This document shows positions 1-5,110 of a DNA stretch of 5,110 nucleotides, in pieces. Position 1 is the first letter of the stretch, and each line of letters starts with the position of its first letter. Below the pieces are notes generated by a model. It was not told the DNA's origin, searched no databases, and saw only the letters and a program-made list of their open reading frames with translations. The DNA is from Actinomycetota bacterium (GTDB lineage Bacteria; Actinomycetota; Actinomycetes; Mycobacteriales; Jatrophihabitantaceae): positions 1-5,110 of the forward strand of contig JAFAWL010000394.1 in the NCBI GenBank assembly GCA_019241805.1. Direction: 5' to 3'. Made by a program: the position numbers and the translations under genes.

Positions 1-216
1 GGCCGCGTGCGAGCGCAGCGTCCGGATGCCGCAGATGTCACACGAATAGCGACTGACGACCGCGCGGGCCTCCCCGTCGCCGACGTAGAACGTGTCGCCT
101 CCCGCGAGGAGTTGATACACCTCGCTCACGTGCAGCCGTCGGGTGCCGACGCCGACCATTTCGACGTGCTGGTGACTGCCGGTCACCTCGATGCAGGTGA
201 TCTCGTGCTCGGCCAT
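1..216 (-). CDS. Small DUF3892-like protein with a CxxC motif, partial (C-terminus off the left edge)
   Basis: The first 72 residues are visible and the frame is still open at base 1. The start ATG at 216-214 follows a strong GGGGAGGG ribosome binding site a few bases upstream. The protein begins MAEHEITCIEVTG and is soluble, with no signal peptide or membrane segment. A middle part (LHVSEVYQLLAGGDTFYVG, about residues 28-46) resembles the 'helix, G-x-x-x-F-Y-V, strand' pattern I associate with DUF3892 proteins, which are small and of unknown function. Cys8 and the pair Cys59-x-x-Cys62 (CDIC), with His15 and His17, could bind metal, but that is inference. It lies 138 nt downstream of bioY on the same strand, so co-transcription is possible but not shown. 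The family call rests on pattern resemblance only; the coding call is firmer, given the start, the RBS and the protein-like composition. Confidence 0.6.
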   Translation of the reverse strand, partial: MAEHEITCIEVTGSHQHVEMVGVGTRRLHVSEVYQLLAGGDTFYVGDGEARAVVSRYSCDICGIRTLRSHAA

Positions 217-354
217 CGGTCCCTCCCCGTCGCCCGGCGCACACCCTACCGCCACATTGCGTAATTGGCTGAAAGCGTTCCGCTACGTGGACAAGGGGAG
301 GCAGAACCGAGCGCGGAGCGAATGTCGGCCCGCCGGGAAACAGCGAGTCCGGAA
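217..354 (-). other. Intergenic region between bioY and the DUF3892-like gene
   Basis: This 138-nt gap is locally less GC-rich around 259-277. Read on the minus strand it contains one -10-like hexamer, TAGGGT (248-243), about 27 nt upstream of the start codon at 216. I see no convincing -35 at 16-18 nt; the best partial match is TTCAGC at a 19-nt spacing. No strong hairpin followed by a T-run is present, so there is no recognisable intrinsic terminator for bioY. A promoter for the small downstream gene may lie here, but the sequence does not settle it. Confidence 0.3.
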
Positions 355-930
355 TCAGCGACGAGCGAGTCGCCAGGCGGCGGGGAAGGCGATCGCCGCG
401 ACGACGACCTTGAGCGCGTCAGTGACGAGGAACGGCGTCACTCCGAGCGAGATGGCCTTCGACGCGGAGACGTGCAGATCATAAGCCAGCCACACCGCGC
501 CGATGACGTAAACGATCGCAGTGCCCAGGAACATCACGCCCAGGGTGCTGACGAAATCGCGGTCACGGGCCCGCTCGGCCAATGCACCGACCACGCCGGC
601 CGCGACCACGAAACCGAGGATGTAGCCGAACGAGGGCCCACCCCAACCGTGCGTGTGCTGCTCGAACCACGGCACCCCGGCCACACCGGCCAGCAGGTAA
701 ATCAGGATCGACAACGCCGCCCGCAGGCTGCCGAGCGCGCCGCCGACCACCAGCACCGAGAGCGTCTGCAGCGTGAACGGAACGGGCGAGAGCGCCGTGT
801 GGATCGATACCTGCGCGGCCAACCCGGTCAGGCCGGCGCCCACCAACACCAGCACCGCGTCGCGTGCCCGCGCCCCCGGCACCAGGTCGGCCAACACCAG
901 GCCACGCCCGGAGGCGCTCGCTGCAGTCAT
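355..930 (-). CDS. bioY: BioY, biotin transporter substrate-binding (S) component
   Basis: This encodes a 191-residue integral membrane protein, the normal length for BioY, which binds biotin in the membrane as the S component of an energy-coupling factor (ECF) transporter. About six hydrophobic segments can be seen, roughly at residues 25-42, 53-68, 70-87, 102-118, 128-149 and 163-187. Family hallmarks are PVPFTLQTL (49-57), the GGPSFGYILGF loop and helix start (97-107), and a last helix with TDALK (170-174), whose Asp171 and Lys174 match the conserved D-x-x-K of BioY. The ATG at 930 has an AGGAG ribosome binding site (941-937) six bases upstream. The gene follows deoA by 94 nt in the same direction. 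No bioM/bioN genes are visible, so it may use a shared EcfAT module, partners encoded elsewhere, or act alone. No palindrome matching the actinobacterial BioQ operator (TGAAC-N3-GTTCA) was found upstream. Confidence 0.93.
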   Translation of the reverse strand: MTAASASGRGLVLADLVPGARARDAVLVLVGAGLTGLAAQVSIHTALSPVPFTLQTLSVLVVGGALGSLRAALSILIYLLAGVAGVPWFEQHTHGWGGPSFGYILGFVVAAGVVGALAERARDRDFVSTLGVMFLGTAIVYVIGAVWLAYDLHVSASKAISLGVTPFLVTDALKVVVAAIAFPAAWRLARR

Positions 931-999
931 CGACTGCTCCTATCGCGTAGTGGTCGTCCGCCCGCCGGGAAGGCATGCACCGGCGATTAGCTGGGTCGC

Positions 1000-1028
1000 A
1001 CGATACCGAAGGTGATCGGCGGGGTCAG
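1000..1028 (-). promoter_or_regulatory. Candidate sigma-70-type promoter for bioY
   Basis: On the minus strand CTGACC (1028-1023; four of six bases match TTGACA) is followed after exactly 17 nt by TATCGT (1005-1000; four of six match TATAAT, including the key T-A at the start and the final T). Transcription would begin near 993, giving a leader of about 60 nt before the bioY start at 930. The -35 overlaps the deoA stop codon (1027-1025) and one arm of a 5-bp inverted repeat with a 4-nt loop (GGGTC/GACCC, 1035-1022), which might be an operator or might be chance. This is a match by eye only. Confidence 0.33.
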
Positions 1029-2317
1029 CCGACCCGGTCGATGATCGTCGTCACCGTCGGCACGGTGGCGGCGCCGCTTTCATCGATGTCGAAGCCACCG
1101 TCCAGCGCCGCGACGGCGCGGGCGAAGCGATCCGGTTCGTCGGCGTGCAGTTCGAGCAGCGCTTCGCCCGCCCGCACCCGGTCGCCCGGCTTGGCCAGTA
1201 GTACGACGCCCGCTCCGGCCGAGACCGCCTCGCCCTGTTGGGCCCGCCCGGCTCCCAGCCGCCAAGCGGCGACGCCGACAGCCAGCGCGTCGAGCCGGGT
1301 GAGTACGCCGGTTGCCGGCGCGGTCACAACATGCTTCTCGCGAGCGGCCGGCAGCGCCGCGTCCGGGTCGCCACCCTGCGCCGCGATCATCCGCCGCCAG
1401 ACGTCCATGGCCCGACCGTCGCGCAGAGCCGCGGCGGCGTCCACGTCACCGAGACCGACCGCGGCCAACATCTCGTGGGCGAGCGCAAGCGTCAGTTCGA
1501 CGACGTCGGGCGGCCCGCCACCGGCCAGCACCTCGATCGATTCGGCGACCTCAAGCGCGTTGCCGGCCGTTCGGCCCAGCGGCGTCGACATGTCGGTCAA
1601 CAACGCGACCGTGCGGACGCCGTGGGCCGTGCCCAGGCCGACCATCGCCTCGGCCAGCTCCCGAGCATTCGCCTCGGTCTTCATGAACGCCCCGGTGCCG
1701 ACCTTCACGTCGAGCACGAGTGCCGACGAGCCCTCGGCGATCTTCTTGCTCATGATCGAGCTGGCGATCAGCGGGATCGACTCGACGGTCGCGGTGACAT
1801 CACGCAGCGCGTAGAGCTTGCGGTCGGCCGGAGCGAGGCCGGAGCCAGCCGCACACACCACTGCCCCGACCTCCTGTAATTGCCGCACGAACTGTTCGTT
1901 GGACAGCGACGCCCGCCAGCCCGGAATGGATTCCAGCTTGTCGAGCGTGCCGCCGGTGTGGCCGAGGCCGCGCCCGGACAGTTGCGGCACCGCGGCGCCG
2001 CAGGCGGCGACCAGCGGCGCCAGCGGCAACGTGATCTTGTCCCCGACTCCGCCGGTGGAGTGCTTGTCCGTCGTGGGCCGAGTGATCTCGCGCAGATCGA
2101 GCCGCTCACCTGAGGCGATCATCGCGGCGGTCCAGCGCGACAGCTCGTCCGGCTCCATGCCGCGTAGCACGATCGCCATGGCCAGCGCCGCCATCTGCTC
2201 GTCGGCCACAGACCCCCGGGTGTAGGCGTCGATGACCCAATCGATCTGGCCGTCGGACAACCGGCCGCCGTCGCGCTTGGTGATGATCACGTCGACGGCG
2301 TCGAACGTCTCGGTCAT
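1025..2317 (-). CDS. deoA: Thymidine / pyrimidine-nucleoside phosphorylase
   Basis: This cytoplasmic enzyme of nucleoside salvage cleaves thymidine or deoxyuridine (and uridine, if it is the broader Pdp type) with phosphate to the free base and (deoxy)ribose-1-phosphate. The protein is 430 residues, close to the usual 430-440. It has the full order of the family: N-terminal helical domain (about 1-65), phosphate-binding KHSTGGVGDK (84-94 region, with Lys84, His85, Ser86), the signature SGRGLGHTGGTLDKLE (114-129), base-binding Arg172, Ser187 and Lys191 in the LRDVT...SSIMSKK stretch, VLDVKVGTGAFMK (201-213), and a C-terminal PYNP_C domain (about 340-415). The frame is open further upstream to 2542, but that part only overlaps cdd. 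The ATG at 2317 gives the conserved N-terminus, has GGAGGAG eight bases upstream and overlaps the cdd stop as ATGA. Thymidine-only versus broad specificity cannot be decided from sequence by eye. Confidence 0.96.
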   Translation of the reverse strand: MTETFDAVDVIITKRDGGRLSDGQIDWVIDAYTRGSVADEQMAALAMAIVLRGMEPDELSRWTAAMIASGERLDLREITRPTTDKHSTGGVGDKITLPLAPLVAACGAAVPQLSGRGLGHTGGTLDKLESIPGWRASLSNEQFVRQLQEVGAVVCAAGSGLAPADRKLYALRDVTATVESIPLIASSIMSKKIAEGSSALVLDVKVGTGAFMKTEANARELAEAMVGLGTAHGVRTVALLTDMSTPLGRTAGNALEVAESIEVLAGGGPPDVVELTLALAHEMLAAVGLGDVDAAAALRDGRAMDVWRRMIAAQGGDPDAALPAAREKHVVTAPATGVLTRLDALAVGVAAWRLGAGRAQQGEAVSAGAGVVLLAKPGDRVRAGEALLELHADEPDRFARAVAALDGGFDIDESGAATVPTVTTIIDRVG

Positions 2318-2709
2318 CCGTTGAGCTCCTCCGCGCCGAACGCCCGAGGCAGGATGCTCATCATCGGCTCCGGACCGTCCTCGGTATCGACGAGCAGGTC
2401 CGGGCCGCCGTGTTCCCATAACAGTTGACGACACCGACCGCACGGCATCAACACGTCGCCGTGCCGATCGACGCAGGCGAACGCGATCAGCCGGCCGCCA
2501 CCGCTCCCGTGCAGCGCCGACACCAGTCCGCACTCCGCACACAACGTCAAACCGTACGAGGCGTTCTCGACATTGCAGCCGACGATGATCCGTCCGTCAT
2601 CGACGAGCGCGGCGGCGCCGACAGGGAACTGCGAGTACGGCGCATAGGCCCGTCCCATCGCGTCGAGCGCGGCCCGCCGCAGCTCGGGCCAGTCGATCTT
2701 TGGAGTCAT
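2314..2709 (-). CDS. cdd: Cytidine deaminase, homotetrameric zinc type
   Basis: This enzyme hydrolyses cytidine and deoxycytidine to uridine and deoxyuridine plus ammonia in the cytoplasm. At 131 residues it is the short, tetrameric type (about 125-135), not the 290-residue E. coli type. The zinc and catalytic motifs are complete: Cys57-Ala-Glu59 (one zinc ligand and the proton-shuttling Glu) and Pro89-Cys90-x-x-Cys93 (two further ligands). The nucleoside-binding residues FPVGAA (28-33) and NVENAS (46-51, with Asn46 and Glu48 for ribose) are present. The ATG at 2709 is four bases after the end of the permease gene and has AAGGG (2722-2718) eight bases upstream. The stop overlaps the deoA start as ATGA. 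Its uridine and deoxyuridine products are the likely substrates of the phosphorylase encoded next. Confidence 0.97.
   Translation of the reverse strand: MTPKIDWPELRRAALDAMGRAYAPYSQFPVGAAALVDDGRIIVGCNVENASYGLTLCAECGLVSALHGSGGGRLIAFACVDRHGDVLMPCGRCRQLLWEHGGPDLLVDTEDGPEPMMSILPRAFGAEELNG
2326..2332 (-). promoter_or_regulatory. Ribosome binding site that fixes the deoA start
   Basis: GGAGGAG on the minus strand sits eight bases before the ATG at 2317, inside the last codons of cdd. Together with the ATGA overlap it supports translation of deoA coupled to termination of cdd, and it argues against the upstream in-frame ATG at 2542. Confidence 0.75.
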
Positions 2710-2713
2710 GACA

Positions 2714-4027
2714 TCAACCCTTGACGTAGGGCTCGCCGTCGGCCGCCGGGGCTTGCACCCGTCCGACCAGCCCGGCGACGGCGACCAATGTGGCGACGTA
2801 GGGCAGCATCAGCAAGAAGTACGAGGGAATCGTCACCGGCGTGCCGACCGCGGAAAGCAGGATCTGCAACGCGTCGGTGAATCCGAACAGCAGAGCCGCA
2901 CCGACCGCACCGCGCGGGCTCCATCGCCCGAAGATCACCGCGGCCAGCGCGATGAATCCCTTGCCGCTGCTCATGCCCGGACTGAACTGACCCGTACCGC
3001 ACAGCGTCAACACCGCACCGCCCAGACCCGCGATCAGGCCGGCCAGCAGGACATTGCGGTAGCGCGTACCCAAGACCTTGATCCCTACGGTGTCGGCCGC
3101 CTTGGGATGCTCGCCGACGGCACGGGTACGCAAACCCCACCGCGTGCGGAACAACGCTATGTCCACGGCGATCACCAGAACGTAGGTGACGTAGACGAGC
3201 ACGTTGGTGTCGAACAGGGCCGGCCCGATGATCGGGAGGTCGCCCAGGCCGGGGATCTTCCAGGTGGAGAAGACGCCGGCACTGTTGTAGTCGGTCGAGT
3301 CGTTGCGCATGAACGCGTCGTAACCGAAACCGGTGAGCCCGGTTGCGATCGCGATCAAAACGACGCCGAGGACGACCTGATTGACGCGGTAGCGAATGGC
3401 GAAGACGGCGAGCAGCGCGGCGATGATCGCGCCGGCCACCATGGCGCCGATGACCCCGACGAACAGATTCTTCGAGATCGTCGCCATGAGCGCGCCCGCG
3501 AATGCGCCGGCCAGCAACTGCCCCTCGATAGCAACATTGATGACGCCGGTGCGTTCGCACATGATGCCGGCCAACGCGCCGAGGATCAGCGGCACCGCTT
3601 CGGTGACCGAAAGCTGCAACAGCCCGACCAAGGCCAGCGAACGACCGCCGGTGCCCGTTCCGGCCCAGCAGAGGAACGCGGCGACGAAGCAGAACAAGGC
3701 GGCGGCCAGCACCCACTTCATCTGACGCCGGCTGAATCCACGCGCCATCTGATACGCGCCGAGCACGACGACGATGACGCCGAGCACGACGGCGGCGACC
3801 TGTCCGGGCAAGCGCAAATCCGGCACGTGCACCTGGGCGCCGCTCGGCGCCAGCGAGAAGATCGCATCGCCCTTGTCGGCGCCGAAACCCCAGCCGAAGA
3901 TGCAGATCAAGCCGAAGATCACGATCGACGCGCCCGAGATCAGGCGGCGCCGGACCGACACCTCCTGCACGACCACGGCCCGATGGACGACCAGCTCCTC
4001 GTCGGGGACGACGGTCTCGGCGCTCAT
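2714..4027 (-). CDS. nupQ: Nucleoside ABC transporter permease, NupQ/YufQ type, with N-terminal membrane extension
   Basis: This is one of two inner-membrane permeases of a BMP-family nucleoside ABC importer (BPD_transp_2 / branched-chain permease fold). The protein is 437 residues from the chosen start. The conserved core begins near residue 137 and includes CERTGVINVAIEGQLLAG (157-174), a cytoplasmic coupling loop TRAVGEHPKAADTVGI (301-316), and GKGFIALAAVIFGRWSP (355-371), all typical of the NupQ/YufQ subunit. Ahead of the core are about 125 extra residues with three hydrophobic segments (about 31-48, 76-92, 105-121) and a polar loop at about 49-72. An ATG at 4036 is also in frame, but the AAGGG directly abuts it. 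From the ATG at 4027 the AAGGG is nine bases away and the start overlaps the upstream stop as ATGA, so 4027 is preferred. Substrate is inferred as nucleosides from family and from the cdd-deoA neighbours. Confidence 0.92.
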   Translation of the reverse strand: MSAETVVPDEELVVHRAVVVQEVSVRRRLISGASIVIFGLICIFGWGFGADKGDAIFSLAPSGAQVHVPDLRLPGQVAAVVLGVIVVVLGAYQMARGFSRRQMKWVLAAALFCFVAAFLCWAGTGTGGRSLALVGLLQLSVTEAVPLILGALAGIMCERTGVINVAIEGQLLAGAFAGALMATISKNLFVGVIGAMVAGAIIAALLAVFAIRYRVNQVVLGVVLIAIATGLTGFGYDAFMRNDSTDYNSAGVFSTWKIPGLGDLPIIGPALFDTNVLVYVTYVLVIAVDIALFRTRWGLRTRAVGEHPKAADTVGIKVLGTRYRNVLLAGLIAGLGGAVLTLCGTGQFSPGMSSGKGFIALAAVIFGRWSPRGAVGAALLFGFTDALQILLSAVGTPVTIPSYFLLMLPYVATLVAVAGLVGRVQAPAADGEPYVKG

Positions 4028-5110
4028 CCGTTCCATCCCTTCGCGAGCTGCGCGGCTCCGGTGCCGCCCCGAGCGGCCCGCAGTCGGAAGATCCCGCGGA
4101 TCAGACCGGGCGCCGCGATGAACAGCACGATCACGTATTGCACGACCTGCACGACCTCCGTGGGTGTGCTCGTGTTGGCCAGCAACCGTGGCTCACCGGC
4201 GCGGAAGGCGCCGAACAGCAGGCCGGCGAGCACGGTGCCGACCGGCGTGGCCTGGCCGAGCAGCGCGACGGTGATCGCGTCGAAGCCGAGGTTGGCGTCG
4301 ACCGAACTGGTCAGCGCGTGATTGTCGCCGCCGAGAATTTGCAGGCAGCCGACCAGCCCCATCAGCCCACCGGCGATCAGCATGACCGTCACGTAACTGC
4401 GGGGCACGTTCATACCGGCAGTCCGAGCGGCGAACTGGTTTGCCCCGACAGCCCGCAGCCGGAAGCCGAGCGTCGATCGTGTGAGCAGCCACCAGACGCC
4501 GACGGCCGCGGCCAGGGCGATAAGCAAACCGATGTTGACTTGGAGCGAACGACCGAACAGGTAGGGCAGCCGGGCGCTGGGCCGGATCACGCGTGAGATC
4601 GCCTGGTGCGACACGTTGGACTGGAAGCCCTTGACGCTGAGCAGGTAGCCCAGCAGGTTGAGCGCGACGTAGTTCAACATGATCGTCGAAATCACCTCGT
4701 GCGCACCCGTCTTGGCTTTGAGCCAGCCGGCGATGCCACCCCAGATCGCGCCGCCCACAATGCCGGCGATCAGAGCGACGACGACGTGCAACCCGTGGGG
4801 CGCGTTCCAAGCGAAGCCCACGTAGCCCGCGCAGATCGCCCCGGCGATCAGCTGTCCCTGACCGCCGATGTTGAACAGACCGGCCCGGAAGGCCAGGCCC
4901 ACGGACAGCCCGCCCAGAATGAGCGGTGCGGCCTGGAACAGTGTGCCGCCGATCGGACCGAAGACGGCCACTCCCCCGTTGGAATACAGCGAATCGGGGT
5001 TGAAAATCGCGCCCTCGAACAGGTTCGTGTAGGCCGCCGAGATCGCGTGCCAACCGTTGCTGAACGAGTCCGACGGAGTTTGGAAGAAGTAGCCGAGAGA
5101 GGTGCGCGTC
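4024..5110 (-). CDS. nupP: Nucleoside ABC transporter permease, NupP/YufP type, partial (N-terminus off the right edge)
   Basis: This is the first permease of the heteromeric nucleoside importer. The frame is open to the right edge, so the start is missing; 361 C-terminal residues are visible. A GTG at 4971 is an internal codon and not the start, because clear family sequence continues upstream of it (GYFFQTPSDSF..., the polar loop after the first membrane helix in this family). Hallmarks from that GTG Val onward are LGGLSVGLAFRAGLFNIGGQGQ (about 19-40), TGAHEVISTIMLNYVA (88-103), the ATPase-contact loop LRAVGANQFAARTAGM (172-187) and several hydrophobic helices. It overlaps nupQ by 4 nt (ATGA). 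In this family the ATPase and a BMP-type substrate-binding lipoprotein gene normally lie just upstream, which would be beyond the right edge. Sugar or other purine-related transport is possible for the fold, but the downstream salvage genes favour nucleosides. Confidence 0.92.
   Translation of the reverse strand, partial: TRTSLGYFFQTPSDSFSNGWHAISAAYTNLFEGAIFNPDSLYSNGGVAVFGPIGGTLFQAAPLILGGLSVGLAFRAGLFNIGGQGQLIAGAICAGYVGFAWNAPHGLHVVVALIAGIVGGAIWGGIAGWLKAKTGAHEVISTIMLNYVALNLLGYLLSVKGFQSNVSHQAISRVIRPSARLPYLFGRSLQVNIGLLIALAAAVGVWWLLTRSTLGFRLRAVGANQFAARTAGMNVPRSYVTVMLIAGGLMGLVGCLQILGGDNHALTSSVDANLGFDAITVALLGQATPVGTVLAGLLFGAFRAGEPRLLANTSTPTEVVQVVQYVIVLFIAAPGLIRGIFRLRAARGGTGAAQLAKGWNG
4037..4041 (-). 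promoter_or_regulatory. Ribosome binding site that decides the nupQ start
   Basis: AAGGG on the minus strand lies nine bases before the ATG at 4027 but has no spacer at all before the alternative ATG at 4036. The spacing, plus the ATGA overlap with the end of the upstream permease gene, favours the shorter protein beginning MSAETVV. Confidence 0.6.

Noticed and set aside
265..990. Plus-strand open frame (241 codons) antisense to bioY
   Set aside because: It mirrors bioY, has a low-complexity Arg/Gln/His-rich product and shows no family features.
931..1024. Riboswitch or BioQ operator upstream of bioY
   Set aside because: The leader is short, I see no conserved aptamer-like stems, and there is no TGAAC-N3-GTTCA palindrome.
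1022..1035. GGGTC/GACCC inverted repeat as an intrinsic terminator of deoA
   Set aside because: The stem is only 5 bp, it overlaps the stop codon and no T-run follows. It is at most a possible operator.
2318..2542. 75-codon upstream extension of deoA
   Set aside because: It is Arg-rich, entirely inside cdd, and absent from the phosphorylase family. The ATG at 2317 has a good ribosome binding site and gives the normal length.
2706..3716. Second minus-strand open frame (336 codons) within nupQ
   Set aside because: The product is extremely Arg-rich with no hydrophobic helices. The overlapping frame encodes the conserved permease.
2708..4321. Long plus-strand open frame (537 codons) antisense to both permease genes
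   Set aside because: Its product is rich in Asp, Glu, Gln, Arg and His with no recognisable domain, and it lies exactly opposite clearly conserved membrane proteins. Long antisense frames are expected in GC-rich coding DNA.
4969..4971. GTG as the start codon of the nupP permease
   Set aside because: Forty-six further in-frame codons with family-like sequence precede it up to the window edge, so it is internal and the gene is simply cut off.

Overview
The window is GC-rich, densely packed bacterial DNA, and every gene I can support lies on the minus strand. The base composition, the actinobacterial form of the nucleoside permeases and an N-terminal part resembling DUF3892 all suggest an actinomycete. 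I cannot name the genus.

Read in the direction of transcription, from high to low coordinates, the layout is as follows. (1) 5110-4024: an ABC permease subunit (NupP/YufP type) whose 5' end lies outside the window. (2) 4027-2714: its partner permease (NupQ/YufQ type), which carries an extra N-terminal membrane region. (3) 2709-2314: cytidine deaminase (cdd). (4) 2317-1025: thymidine/pyrimidine-nucleoside phosphorylase (deoA/pdp). (5) 930-355: the biotin transporter S component BioY. (6) 216-1: the start of a small DUF3892-like protein that continues past the left edge.

Genes 1 to 4 form one tightly packed operon. Both the nupP/nupQ and cdd/deoA junctions are ATGA start/stop overlaps, and nupQ and cdd are 4 nt apart. 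The encoded pathway is coherent. The permease pair, with an ATPase and a BMP-family lipoprotein expected just beyond the right edge, imports nucleosides. Cdd deaminates (deoxy)cytidine to (deoxy)uridine. DeoA then splits pyrimidine nucleosides with phosphate into base and (deoxy)ribose-1-phosphate.

bioY follows deoA after 94 nt. That gap contains a plausible promoter whose -35 overlaps the deoA stop codon, so bioY may be transcribed separately. No bioM/bioN energising genes are visible. A 138-nt gap then leads to the DUF3892-like gene.

I found no RNA genes, mobile elements, CRISPR arrays or clearly new system. The region looks like ordinary core metabolism. The points most worth a second look are the NupQ N-terminal extension, the placement of bioY with its candidate promoter, and the uncharacterised CxxC-containing small protein.
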